A stretch of 64,000 bases of DNA, taken from assembly GCF_036687315.1 (NCBI RefSeq), contig NZ_CP144683.1, positions 2,364,001 through 2,428,000 on the forward strand, given 5' to 3'. Every line of letters begins with the position of its first letter. The first letter of the stretch is position 1. The position numbers and the translations under genes are program-made. The notes under the pieces are model-generated. The model saw only the letters and a list, made by a program, of their open reading frames with translations, was not told the origin of the DNA and searched no databases. This document shows, in pieces, positions 35,463-44,818 of the stretch. Source of the stretch: Sphingopyxis sp. TUF1 (GTDB taxonomy: Bacteria; Pseudomonadota; Alphaproteobacteria; Sphingomonadales; Sphingomonadaceae).

Positions 35463-36830
35463 CTAGACGACGGCCCCGAACAGGTCGTGCTCGTCGGCAT
35501 CCTCGACGACGACGTCGACAATGTCGCCCGCCTTCAGCGTCGCCGCGACGTCGCGGAGGTAGACATGGCCGTCGATTTCGGGTGCGTCGGCCTGTGAGCG
35601 TCCGGTGGCACCGATGCTGCCGTCGTCGTCAGCCTCGCCGACGTCGTCGATGATTGCCGGTATCGTGCGGCCGATCTTGGCTTCGAGTTTCGCGGCGCTG
35701 ATCGCGGCGGTTTTTGCCATGATGCGCTGATAGCGTTCTTCCTTCACCTCATCAGGCACGGGGTCGGGCAGGGCGTTCGCCTGTGCGCCCGCGACGGGTT
35801 CGAAGCGAAAGGCGCCGACGCGATCGAGCTGCGCTTCGTCGAGCCAGTCGAGAAGATATTGGAAATCCGCCTCGGTCTCGCCGGGAAAACCGACGACAAA
35901 GCTGGAGCGTATCGCGATGTCGGGGGCGATTTCGCGCCACGCCTTCAGCCGTTCGAGCACCTTCGCCTCGTTGGCGGGGCGCTTCATGCGCTTGAGGACG
36001 CTGGGGCTGGCGTGCTGGAAGGGGATGTCGAGGTAAGGCGTCAGCAGCCCTTCAGCCATCAGCGGGATCACCGCATCGACGTGTGGGTAGGGATAGACAT
36101 AGTGGAGGCGCACCCACGGCGCGCGGCCTTCGCTGGTGCGAAGCTGGCCGAGTTCGCGGGCGAGGTCGGTCATATGCGCACGCACTTCGCGGCCGTGCCA
36201 CTGGCGCGGATCGTGGCGGATGTCGACGCCATAAGCCGAAGTGTCCTGGCTGATGACGAGCAGTTCCTTGGTTCCCGCGGCGACAAGCTTTTCGGCCTCG
36301 CGCAGTACCGCGTCGATGCGGCGGCTAACGAGTTTGCCGCGCAGGTCGGGAATGATGCAGAAAGAGCAGCTGTGGTTGCAGCCTTCGCTGATCTTCAGAT
36401 AGCTATAGTGGCGCGGAGTGAGCTTTAGACCACCTTCGGGCACCAAGTCGATGAAGGGGCCCTGCGTCGGCGGTGCGGCGTCGTGGACGGCATCGACGAC
36501 CTGTTCATATTGGTGCGCGCCGGTTACCGCGAGGACGTTCGGGAAGCGCGCGCGGATGACGTCGGCTTCGTTGCCCATGCAGCCGGTGACGATGACGCGT
36601 CCGTTTTCGGCCATCGCTTCGCCGATCGCCTCAAGGCTTTCTTCCTTCGCCGAGTCGAGAAAGCCGCAGGTGTTGACGAGCACCACATCGGCGCCGGCAT
36701 AGTCGGGCGAGAGGCCATAGCCGTCGGCGCGCAGCTTGGTCAGAATCCGTTCGCTGTCGACCAGTGCCTTTGGGCAGCCGAGCGAAACCATGCCGACCTT
36801 CGGCTGGGTGGGGAGCGTTTTGACTGTCAT
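35463..36830 (-). CDS. rimO: ribosomal protein S12 methylthiotransferase RimO
   Basis: 455 residues of the radical-SAM methylthiotransferase family that modifies Asp of S12. The UPF0004 N-terminal domain contributes three cluster Cys (SLGCPKA, NTCGFLD, VTGCMG), the radical-SAM motif is CNHSCSFC, and a C-terminal TRAM-like region follows. The N-terminus [17 protein letters not shown] and the length match RimO rather than MiaB, which targets tRNA. The gene is divergent from a DUF1761 gene across 85 bases; the membrane-protein gene is convergent with it. Confidence 0.95.
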   Translation of the reverse strand: MTVKTLPTQPKVGMVSLGCPKALVDSERILTKLRADGYGLSPDYAGADVVLVNTCGFLDSAKEESLEAIGEAMAENGRVIVTGCMGNEADVIRARFPNVLAVTGAHQYEQVVDAVHDAAPPTQGPFIDLVPEGGLKLTPRHYSYLKISEGCNHSCSFCIIPDLRGKLVSRRIDAVLREAEKLVAAGTKELLVISQDTSAYGVDIRHDPRQWHGREVRAHMTDLARELGQLRTSEGRAPWVRLHYVYPYPHVDAVIPLMAEGLLTPYLDIPFQHASPSVLKRMKRPANEAKVLERLKAWREIAPDIAIRSSFVVGFPGETEADFQYLLDWLDEAQLDRVGAFRFEPVAGAQANALPDPVPDEVKEERYQRIMAKTAAISAAKLEAKIGRTIPAIIDDVGEADDDGSIGATGRSQADAPEIDGHVYLRDVAATLKAGDIVDVVVEDADEHDLFGAVV

Positions 36831-36915
36831 GATTGGCGGCGCGCATAGTCGATTTCGCGCCGCTTGTCACGCCCGGCGAGACGGGCCATGCTGCGTGCCG
36901 GTAGGGGAGAGCAAA

Positions 36916-37317
36916 ATGGCAAATCTGAGTTGGATCGCAATCATCGCCGCAGCGGCGGCGGGCTTTGTCGTCGGCGGCATCTGGTACGGGCCGCTGTTCG
37001 GAAAGGCCTGGATGAAGGAACATGACTGCACCGACGAGGAACTGAAGCAGGGCAATTTCGTGCTGATTTACGGCGCGACCTTTGTGCTCAGCATCGTGTC
37101 GGCGGTGTTTCTGGGGCATCTGCTCGCGCATTTCGGCGAGATGAGCATCAGATCGACGATGATGATTTCGGTTGGAGTCGCGCTGGGCTTTGTCGTCCCG
37201 GCAATCGGCACCAACCATCTGTTCAGCCGTGCCAGTGTCAAATTGTTCGCTATCGACGCGGGTTATTGGCTGCTTTTCTATGCCGCGATGGGGGCAGTGT
37301 TCGTCTTTCTGGGGTGA
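36916..37317 (+). CDS. DUF1761 membrane protein
   Basis: 133 residues with four predicted helices. N-terminus MANLSWIAIIAAAAAGFVVGG, then IWYGPLFGKAWMKE, the DUF1761 pattern (WYGxLFGKxW), and later AIGTNHLFSRASVKLFAIDAGYW. Function unknown. A purine-rich site (aggggagag) precedes the ATG. Its stop is 3 bases from the stop of the convergent K+ channel gene. Confidence 0.87.
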   Translation: MANLSWIAIIAAAAAGFVVGGIWYGPLFGKAWMKEHDCTDEELKQGNFVLIYGATFVLSIVSAVFLGHLLAHFGEMSIRSTMMISVGVALGFVVPAIGTNHLFSRASVKLFAIDAGYWLLFYAAMGAVFVFLG

Positions 37318-37320
37318 TGG

Positions 37321-38388
37321 TCAGGCGGCGGGCGCTGCCGCCTCGACCTCTTCACAGCGGACAACCTCGACGATGGCGTCGCCGCGTTCGAGTCGCTGCG
37401 CTTCAGGTTCCCAAAAGCCATAGGGCGTGCCGGCGCGATAGACGCGCAGCCCGCGCCCGCCGCTGGCAAGCTGATCGAGGCTGCGCCCGACTTCTTCGGC
37501 GGTGACCGGCCGTTCGCGCAATTGCACCCGCCCGCCGATGCTGGCGAGGTCGGCCATATATTCGGCGACATGCGCGCCCTGCGCCGAGCCGGCGAGCAGC
37601 AAGCCGGTAAAGCTGACGGGGTTGATGACATTATTTGCGCCCGCCTGCCGCGCGAGCAGTTCATTGTCCTGCGCGCGGATGACGACGCTGATCGGCACCT
37701 TGGGGGCAAGGTGACGCACGGTGAGGACGATGAGGATCGAGGTATCGTCGCGGCCTGCCGACACGAGTACCGACTGCGCCTCTGCCACGCGCACGTCGAC
37801 GAGCGTGTCGTCGTTCGACGCGTCGCCGGCGAGCACATTGCATCCCGCGGCCTCGGCCGCGCTGATGCGCGCGGGCGACTGGTCGATGACGACGATGCAC
37901 GACGGATCGGTGCCGCGCTGGATCAGTTCGTGAACCGCCTCGGCGCCGCTGACGCCATAGCCGAGCACGACGATATGATTGGTGAGCCTGGACTGGATGC
38001 GGGCCATACGCCATTTTTCCCATGTGCGCTTGATGACGAAATTATAGGCGGTGCCGACGAAGATGAAGAGCACCGCGATGCGGATCGGCGTCACGATCAC
38101 CGCCTCGATCAGCCGCGACCGATCCGAAATCGGCGCAATGTCGCCGAACCCCGTCGTGGTGACCGAAATCATCGTGAAATAGACCACGTCGAGGAAACTG
38201 ATGTGGCCGTCGTGATGGTCGATCAGGCCGTCGCGATCGATCCAGTGGACGAGAATCACGACGCCGATCAGCGCGAAGGCAACGCCGAGCCGCGTGACAA
38301 CATCGGCCCAGATCGGCCATTTGCTCGCGCGTTTGAGCAGGTTGACGCTGCCCTGGATATGCAGCCGGGGATTGGTCCTTTTGCTCAT
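37321..38388 (-). CDS. K+ channel with RCK (TrkA-N) domain
   Basis: 355 residues. Two membrane helices flank the pore, whose selectivity filter is TTTGFGD (residues 77-83). A cytosolic Rossmann-fold RCK domain follows with HIVVLGYGVSGAEAV (139-152, GxGxxG). RCK domains of this kind gate the channel in response to nucleotides or Ca2+. Bacterial channels of this layout mediate K+ efflux or homeostasis. The gene shares the minus strand with surE and serS, separated from surE by a family B repeat. Confidence 0.92.
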   Translation of the reverse strand: MSKRTNPRLHIQGSVNLLKRASKWPIWADVVTRLGVAFALIGVVILVHWIDRDGLIDHHDGHISFLDVVYFTMISVTTTGFGDIAPISDRSRLIEAVIVTPIRIAVLFIFVGTAYNFVIKRTWEKWRMARIQSRLTNHIVVLGYGVSGAEAVHELIQRGTDPSCIVVIDQSPARISAAEAAGCNVLAGDASNDDTLVDVRVAEAQSVLVSAGRDDTSILIVLTVRHLAPKVPISVVIRAQDNELLARQAGANNVINPVSFTGLLLAGSAQGAHVAEYMADLASIGGRVQLRERPVTAEEVGRSLDQLASGGRGLRVYRAGTPYGFWEPEAQRLERGDAIVEVVRCEEVEAAAPAA

Positions 38389-38441
38389 TGCCGCCCTTGT
38401 GCCAAAGCCGCGAGGTCGTGACTAGCGGGTGATTGCAATCG

Positions 38442-38569
38442 ATCCTCCCTGCGGCGAAGCCGTGGGGAGGGGGGACCGTCCGCGTGGTGGATGGTGGAGG
38501 GGCCGCGCCAATGCCCCTCCGTCAGCGCTTCGCGCTGCCACCTCCCCATCGCTGCGCGACAGGGAGGAT
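38442..38569. repeat. intergenic repeat, family B copy 4
   Basis: Arms atcctccctgcggcgaagcc and cgctgcgcgacagggaggat differ, so two subtypes of arm are combined here. It lies between surE and the K+ channel gene on the minus strand, ending 4 bases before the surE stop. Confidence 0.75.
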
Positions 38570-38573
38570 TTCT

Positions 38574-39338
38574 TTAGCCAGCGTAAGCGGCGCGCAGAGC
38601 GGCGAGCGAGGGGTCGTGGGTCAGGTCGAGCTGGAGCGGGGTGACCGAGATGAAGCGGTCGTCGATCGCCTCGAGATCGCTGTCGTGGCCGAGGCTGTGT
38701 TCGATGCCGTGGAGGCCGAACCAGTAATAGCGATACCCGCGCGGGTCGGTGCCCTCGACGATCGAGCCGCGACCATAGTCGTGGAAGCCCTGGCGCGTCA
38801 CCCGGATTCCCTGCACCTCGGCGGCGGGGATCGCGGGAAAGTTGATGTTGATCAGCGTGCGCGGCGCCATGTCCATCGTCATCAGCGGGGCGAGCACCTT
38901 GGCGCCCCATTGCTCGGCCGCCTCGAACGGAACGCTGTCGCCCATGCCTTCGCGCGCGTAGACCTGGCTGAGCGCGATCGAGCGGATGCCCGCGAGCGCG
39001 CCCTCGATCGCTGCCGAGACGGTGCCCGAATAGGTGATATCGTCGCCGAGGTTGGCGCCGCGGTTGACACCCGAAAGGATGAGGTCGGGCTTTTCGGGCA
39101 TCAGCTTGCCGATCGCCATCATCACCGAATCGGTCGGCGTCCCGCTGCACGACCAGCGCCGTTCGCCATGCTGGCGGATGCGCACGGGACGCGAGAGGGT
39201 GAGCGAATGGCCGGCGCCCGATTGCTCCTCGGCGGGGGCGCAGACCCAGATGTCGTCGCTGAGCTGGCGCGCGATCGCTTCGAGCACCGCCATGCCGGGA
39301 GCGTGATAGCCGTCGTCGTTGGTGAGGAGGATGCGCAT
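38574..39338 (-). CDS. surE: 5'-nucleotidase SurE
   Basis: 254 residues. The N-terminal MRILLTNDDGYHAPG carries the metal-binding Asp8-Asp9, and SGVNRGANLGDDITYSGTVSAA is the conserved SurE loop. SurE dephosphorylates nucleoside monophosphates and short polyphosphates in the cytoplasm. In many proteobacteria surE neighbours pcm or serS; here serS is directly upstream on the same strand with a family E repeat in the gap. Confidence 0.96.
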   Translation of the reverse strand: MRILLTNDDGYHAPGMAVLEAIARQLSDDIWVCAPAEEQSGAGHSLTLSRPVRIRQHGERRWSCSGTPTDSVMMAIGKLMPEKPDLILSGVNRGANLGDDITYSGTVSAAIEGALAGIRSIALSQVYAREGMGDSVPFEAAEQWGAKVLAPLMTMDMAPRTLININFPAIPAAEVQGIRVTRQGFHDYGRGSIVEGTDPRGYRYYWFGLHGIEHSLGHDSDLEAIDDRFISVTPLQLDLTHDPSLAALRAAYAG

Positions 39339-39355
39339 TTGATGTCCCGTTCAGC

Positions 39356-39449
39356 GTCATTGCGAGGAGCGCAGCGACGAAGCAATCTCCAGCTATTGGG
39401 ATGCGCTTGGTCGAAGGCTGGAGATTGCTTCGCTGCGCTCGCAATGACG
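39356..39449. repeat. intergenic inverted repeat, family E
   Basis: gtcattgcgaggagcgcagc faces gcttcgctgcgctcgcaatgac, and inner arms gcaatctccagc / ctggagattgc extend the stem. Only one copy is present in the window. It separates serS from surE. Confidence 0.75.
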
Positions 39450-39450
39450 G

Positions 39451-40911
<1,461 letters not shown>

Positions 40912-40926
40912 TTTTCGTGCGCGTGT

Positions 40927-40954
40927 AAAAAAGGGCCGCCCCGAAAGGCGGCCC
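40927..40954 (-). terminator. rho-independent terminator after Ser-rich gene
   Basis: On the minus strand gggccgcc-tttcgg-ggcggccc is followed directly by a run of seven T's (complement of 40927-40932 region). It ends the transcript of the Ser/Gly-rich gene, 47 bases past its stop at 41002. Confidence 0.85.
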
Positions 40955-41001
40955 TCAGTTCGGTGGTCGGGGTTGGCCCCCTGACCGCCAGTGGATTCGC
41001 G

Positions 41002-42135
41002 TCAAGCCGCGTCGGCGTCGGCGGTCAGACCAGCATCGTTGCGGTTCGCCGCGCGGCGGCGCGCAACGAGCGCGGCGGCCGCAGCGCCGAACAGCAGCAG
41101 CATCGGCGGCGCGGGAACGGGGGTGGGGTCGCCCGACGAGCTGCTGGTGCTGCCGCCCGAGCTCGACGAGGAGGACGACGACGAGCTGCTGCTCGACGAA
41201 GAGGATGAACTGGTGCTGCCAGTCGAGCCCCAGCTGCTGCTGCCGCCGGTCGCGCCCGATGACGTTGCGCCGCTCGAGGTGCTGCTGCTCGACGACGAGG
41301 ACGAGGAGGAGCTGCTGCTCGACGAGGAACTGCCCGATGCGCCCGAGCTGCCGTGCGACGACGAGCCGCCCCAGCTCGAGCTGCCGTGCGATGATGATCC
41401 GCCCTTCGACGAACTTCCGCCCGACGAGGAGGAACTCGATGAAGAGGAGGAGGAAGAGCTCGACGAGGACGAACTCGACGAAGAAGAGCTGCCGCCCGTC
41501 GACGTGGACGTCGAGCCGCCCGAGGTCGAAGTAGAACCACCGGAGGTTGAGGTCGAGCCGCCCGAAGTTGAGGTGGAACTGCCGCCCGTGGACGTCGAGC
41601 TCCCGCCGGTCGATGTCGAGCTGCCCCCGGTCGAGGTCGAGCTTCCCCCCGTAGAGGTCGAGCCGCCCGAGGTCGAGGTGCTGCCACCCGTCGATGTCGA
41701 GGTAATCACGATGCTGCCGCTGCTGCCGCCCGAGCTGCCGCCGAAGAAGCCGCCGAAGAAACCACCGCCGAAGCCGCCGCCAAAGCCGCCGCCGACGACG
41801 GTGACGCCGCCGCCGCTACCGCCGCCGCCTTCCCAACCCGACTGCGGGAAGGGGGCATAGGGGATCGGGGGCAGCGGGATCGTCTGCGTCACGACCTGCG
41901 TCTGCGGGGTCGCGGTGCGGATCACTTTCCTGGTGGTCACAACGCGGCGCACCCGCTTGACTGGCTTGCGCGCGGCGTGGCGCTTGCGCACCACCTTCTT
42001 TGGAGCGCAGGGCGCACATTTGACCGTTTGCGCGCGCGCCGAGGGGACATCGGCGACCTGCATCGCGCCACTGCCGATAATCGCGCCGCCGCAGGTGCAG
42101 GCGCAAAGTTTGGCGAGGGCCATTCGGACAGACAT
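41002..42135 (-). CDS. Ser/Gly low-complexity exported protein with exosortase-like C-terminus
   Basis: 377 residues from the ATG at 42135. A signal peptide (to about residue 36) is followed by a strongly basic stretch (KKVVRKRHAARKPVKRVRR), a Gly/Phe tract (GGGFGGGFGGGFFGG) and about 220 residues of Ser/Thr/Gly repeats built on GGSTSTS plus long poly-Ser runs. The C-terminus has the tripartite layout of PEP-CTERM proteins: a PVPAPP motif, a hydrophobic helix (MLLLFGAAAAALVA) and RRR, here with 16 extra residues after it. Such signals are cut by an exosortase and the protein sent to the cell surface or matrix; no exosortase gene is in the window. The repeat region invites slipped-strand length change. 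Function unknown. Confidence 0.78.
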   Translation of the reverse strand: MSVRMALAKLCACTCGGAIIGSGAMQVADVPSARAQTVKCAPCAPKKVVRKRHAARKPVKRVRRVVTTRKVIRTATPQTQVVTQTIPLPPIPYAPFPQSGWEGGGGSGGGVTVVGGGFGGGFGGGFFGGFFGGSSGGSSGSIVITSTSTGGSTSTSGGSTSTGGSSTSTGGSSTSTGGSSTSTGGSSTSTSGGSTSTSGGSTSTSGGSTSTSTGGSSSSSSSSSSSSSSSSSSSSSSSGGSSSKGGSSSHGSSSWGGSSSHGSSGASGSSSSSSSSSSSSSSSSSTSSGATSSGATGGSSSWGSTGSTSSSSSSSSSSSSSSSSSSGGSTSSSSGDPTPVPAPPMLLLFGAAAAALVARRRAANRNDAGLTADADAA

Positions 42136-42562
42136 AGATATTTCTCTCTTTCCCGTTGCAGGTACGAAGCGCCAACAGCCCGGCACCCCCATCACCTTTC
42201 GCTAAAGGCAGAAAGGCCAAAGCTTTATGAATGCGGCAATTGCGTTAACCCCGTTTGCCTGTCCGACAGTGGGAATTGACGTGTGAAATCAACCGAAAAC
42301 GACATGTCTGTGTCAAAATGAAACGAAACTGACAGAAATTCTGTCCAATTGGTTAAGCTTCGGACCTAAATATCAGAAGCGTACGGGCAGGCCGCGCCCA
42401 GATGCGTGTGTCGGGAATCGTCGCCAGTTCATCGCCGCTTCACCCCATATCGCTATCGGCGGCTTCGGCGCTTGTATCGTCGCAAGCGGCTGGGTATAGG
42501 CGCGCCACTCCCCGAGCCGCTTTGCGGCGCGCCGGTGACAGGAAAGGACGCGAGAGCCCCTC
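42136..42562. other. 427-base divergent intergenic region
   Basis: Noticeably AT-richer than its surroundings (aaaatgaaacgaaact, taaatatcag). It separates the Ser-rich gene from dksA and contains the palindrome at 42331-42345. I see no supported gene; the longest short frame is 19 codons. Confidence 0.5.
42331..42345. promoter_or_regulatory. short perfect palindrome between Ser-rich gene and dksA
   Basis: GACAGAA-A-TTCTGTC has 7-base arms about a single central base, in a 427-base AT-richer divergent region between the Ser-rich gene (minus) and dksA (plus). A minus-strand TTGACA (complement of 42311-42316) lies close by. It is operator-like; the regulator is unknown. Confidence 0.4.
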
Positions 42563-43024
42563 ATGCCGACCAAGATTGCCGATGTTGGCGCAGACGCGCT
42601 CCGCGAAGCCAAATCCAATCTCGATTCGGACTATGTCCCGAGCGACAACGAAGAGTTTATGAATGAGCGGCAGCAGGAATATTTCCGCGGCCTGCTCGTT
42701 GCCTGGAAAAAATCGATCCTGTCCGAATCCGAATCGACGCTGGCGCATCTGCAGGACGGGCCGCTGCGCGAACCCGACCTCGCCGACCGCGCATCGAGCG
42801 AGACCGACTGGGCGATCGAGCTTCGCACCCGCGACCGCCAGCGCAAGCTGATCGCCAAGATCGACGCCGCGATCCGCCGGATCGACGAGGGCGAATATGG
42901 CTATTGCGCGGTAACCGGCGAGCCGATTTCGCTCGCGCGGCTCCAGGCGCGACCGATCGCGACGATGACGCTGGAGGCGCAGGAGCGCCACGAGCGTAAC
43001 GAACGGATTTCGCGCGAAGATTGA
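42563..43024 (+). CDS. dksA: DksA family RNA polymerase-binding factor, single-cysteine type
   Basis: 153 residues. It has the N-terminal helices that enter the RNA polymerase secondary channel and a C-terminal zinc-finger-like domain. Only one of the four zinc Cys remains: GYCAVTGEPISLARL followed by IATMTLEAQERHERN, where E. coli has CxxC and CxxC. DksA proteins of this one-Cys type occur in alphaproteobacteria (the Rhodobacter sphaeroides protein RSP2654 is a known functional example), so loss of zinc binding need not mean loss of function. It amplifies ppGpp effects on transcription. A PilZ gene follows. Confidence 0.92.
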   Translation: MPTKIADVGADALREAKSNLDSDYVPSDNEEFMNERQQEYFRGLLVAWKKSILSESESTLAHLQDGPLREPDLADRASSETDWAIELRTRDRQRKLIAKIDAAIRRIDEGEYGYCAVTGEPISLARLQARPIATMTLEAQERHERNERISRED

Positions 43025-43113
43025 TCGCGCGCGTCCGCGCACGCCATTTACGTTTCGGCAACCGCGCCCCCCTAGATTCCGTGCCGCAACGACACGAAAA
43101 TGGGGCGCGCAAA

Positions 43114-43503
43114 ATGGATTCGCAACGGCCGACAACATTGGACGAGGAGGTCGCGGCGCTGTCGCGCGGCGCCGATCGCGACAGCCTGTTCATGCAGGCC
43201 GAACTGACGCTGACCGGCCGGTCCGAGCGCGTCATGGTGCGCGTGCGCAACCTGTCGCCCGGCGGAATGCTCGCCGAAGCGAAGCTGGCGGTGGAGCCGG
43301 GCGCGGCGGTCGAAGTCGCACTGCGCAACGTCGGCGCGGTCGCGGGGCGGGTGATCTGGGTGGGCGAGGGCAAGTTCGGTATCGCGTTCGACCGGCGGGT
43401 CGATCCGCAGGCGGTGCGGCGCCAGGTGGTGTCGGGATCCGATCTGCCGCCGCATCTGCGGCGCACGGGGCCGGTCGGCAGCCCCCTCTACCGCCGGAGC
43501 TGA
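43114..43503 (+). CDS. PilZ-domain protein
   Basis: 129 residues from the ATG at 43114; the open frame before it has no better start. The PilZ core NLSPGGM (residues about 48-54, the D/NxSxxG motif) is present with the following beta-barrel strands (GRVIWVGEGKFGIAFDR). The upstream RxxxR motif that contacts c-di-GMP is not clear (RSERVMVRVR is out of position), so c-di-GMP binding is doubtful. It is downstream of dksA by about 90 bases. Confidence 0.8.
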   Translation: MDSQRPTTLDEEVAALSRGADRDSLFMQAELTLTGRSERVMVRVRNLSPGGMLAEAKLAVEPGAAVEVALRNVGAVAGRVIWVGEGKFGIAFDRRVDPQAVRRQVVSGSDLPPHLRRTGPVGSPLYRRS

Positions 43504-43548
43504 TGCGTCCCCTTGAGGAGCGGCATCAGCCGGCGATAGCGCTGGCGA

Positions 43549-43707
43549 TCATCCGATCGCGAGCATCTCTTCCTTGAGTTTCAGTTTCCGCTTTTTGAGC
43601 TGTGCGAGCACGCCCGTATCAGGGGCCGGGCGGCGCTCTTCCTTCGCAATTTTCACATCGAGGTCCGCGTGCCGGGACTTCAGGGTGGAAAGGTGCGACG
43701 TGCTCAT
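43549..43707 (-). CDS. YdcH family (DUF465) small protein
   Basis: 52 residues: MSTSHLSTLKSRHADLDVKI, then KKRKLKLKEEMLAIG. This is the short two-helix YdcH type. The ATG at 43707 has aaggag at seven bases upstream (aaggagaatgcct), while the ATG six bases upstream would sit too near it; this decides the start. Function not established. It is divergent from a second YdcH gene at 43831. Confidence 0.85.
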   Translation of the reverse strand: MSTSHLSTLKSRHADLDVKIAKEERRPAPDTGVLAQLKKRKLKLKEEMLAIG

Positions 43708-43830
43708 AGGCATTCTCCTTTTCGACTCGATGGGCAGGTCCGAGTAAATCATGAATCGACCGCAATGTCGTGACGATTCGGTCAGCCGGTCCCCGTTGCG
43801 GACCAATGGTGAACGTGGCAGGGATGGTGC

Positions 43831-44028
43831 GTGAGCCCCGAAGAAATCCACCAACGCCTCGAACTGCTCCGTATCGAGCACCGCGACCTCGACGCGGCGA
43901 TCATCGCGCTCGGCAGCGCGGCAGTCGCCGACCAGTTGCAGCTCGCGCGGCTGAAGAAACGCAAGCTCAAGCTGCGCGACGAAATCGCCTGGTGCGAGGA
44001 TCAGCTGCTCCCCGACATCATCGCCTGA
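43831..44028 (+). CDS. YdcH family (DUF465) small protein, second copy
   Basis: 65 residues from a GTG (MSPEEIHQRLELLRIEHRDLD), with LARLKKRKLKLRDEI, the same hairpin motif as the protein encoded at 43549. The two genes are divergent across 123 bases. YdcH proteins are helical-hairpin proteins of unknown role, widespread in proteobacteria. Confidence 0.85.
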   Translation: MSPEEIHQRLELLRIEHRDLDAAIIALGSAAVADQLQLARLKKRKLKLRDEIAWCEDQLLPDIIA

Positions 44029-44138
44029 CCCCTGAATCAAAGCGGGACAGCCGCGGTTTCAGATTTTATGGTTACCGCCATTGCCCGATGCGCGCCTTGC
44101 GTGGCATCTCTCCGCCCATGGTCGGTGAACGGGCGGAC

Positions 44139-44600
44139 ATGATGGCGCAGGGCAGATCCGTGCAGCGGGCGCAGGTTGAAAATCTGTATGTCGAGGCGAT
44201 GCTGCTCGCCGACGAGGCGCATGCGGCCTTTGCCGCCGAGCGCGAGCTCGGCATGGCGAGAGGGGGCGTGCTCAACGGCGACGCGCCGGCGCAGATCGCG
44301 CTGGCGTGCGAATCGCTCAAGACGACGACGCGCCTGATGCATATCATCGCCTGGCTGCTCCACCGCCGCGCGATGCTTGCGGGTGATCCGGGGGCGGGCG
44401 CGAACGACAGCGCAGCGCGCATCGGCGAGCCGGTGGCGGTCGACTGGGACTTGTGCGCAGCGTTCGACGAACCGCTCCGCCGGATCATCGCGGCGAGCGA
44501 GCGGTTGTTCGAACGGATCGCGCTGCTGGAAGCCGGATGGGACGCGCCTGCGGTGGCGCCGGTGCAGCAAATGCTGGCCAGGCTCGAAGCGCGGCTTTGA
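44139..44600 (+). CDS. RcdA-like DUF1465 protein (CtrA-degradation adaptor family)
   Basis: 153 residues from the ATG at 44139 (ATG at 44118 or 44091 also possible, none with a strong ribosome-binding site). The DUF1465 pattern is present: VQRAQVENLYVEAMLLADEA, CESLKTTTRLMHIIAWLLHRRA and PLRRIIAASERLFERI. In Caulobacter, RcdA is an adaptor that helps ClpXP degrade CtrA at the cell pole. The same role here is inferred from the family. Confidence 0.88.
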   Translation: MMAQGRSVQRAQVENLYVEAMLLADEAHAAFAAERELGMARGGVLNGDAPAQIALACESLKTTTRLMHIIAWLLHRRAMLAGDPGAGANDSAARIGEPVAVDWDLCAAFDEPLRRIIAASERLFERIALLEAGWDAPAVAPVQQMLARLEARL

Positions 44601-44640
44601 GGTTGGGGTAGTCGTAAGGGGGCGATAGCGGACGTAAACT

Positions 44641-44774
44641 CCTCCCTGTCGCGCAGCGATGGGGAGGTGGCAGCGCGAAGCGCTGACGGAGGGGCTTTAG
44701 AGCAACCGTTGCCGCCCCTCCACCACGCCCTTCGGGCGCGGTCCCCCTCCCCATGGCTTCGCCACAGGGAGGAT
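44641..44774. repeat. intergenic repeat, family B copy 6
   Basis: Arms cctccctgtcgcgcagcgatg and catggcttcgccacagggagg, with the inner arms in opposite order relative to copies 2 and 5 (gcgaagcgctgacggagggg first). It lies between the convergent RcdA and DUF2332 genes. Confidence 0.78.
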
Positions 44775-44818
44775 TTAATGGCCGCGCCCTCCGCCAATCC
44801 GCTACCCGTGCCGCACAC

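Noticed and set aside
41140..41700. Possible CRISPR or tandem-repeat array
   Set aside because: The periodicity follows codons of a Ser/Thr/Gly repeat protein; there are no constant repeats separated by unique spacers.
40991..41860. Plus-strand ORF of Glu/Val/Pro/Leu repeats opposite the Ser-rich gene
   Set aside because: It is the reverse of the Ser/Gly repeat codons. The minus-strand frame has a signal peptide, sorting tail and terminator, so it is the real gene.
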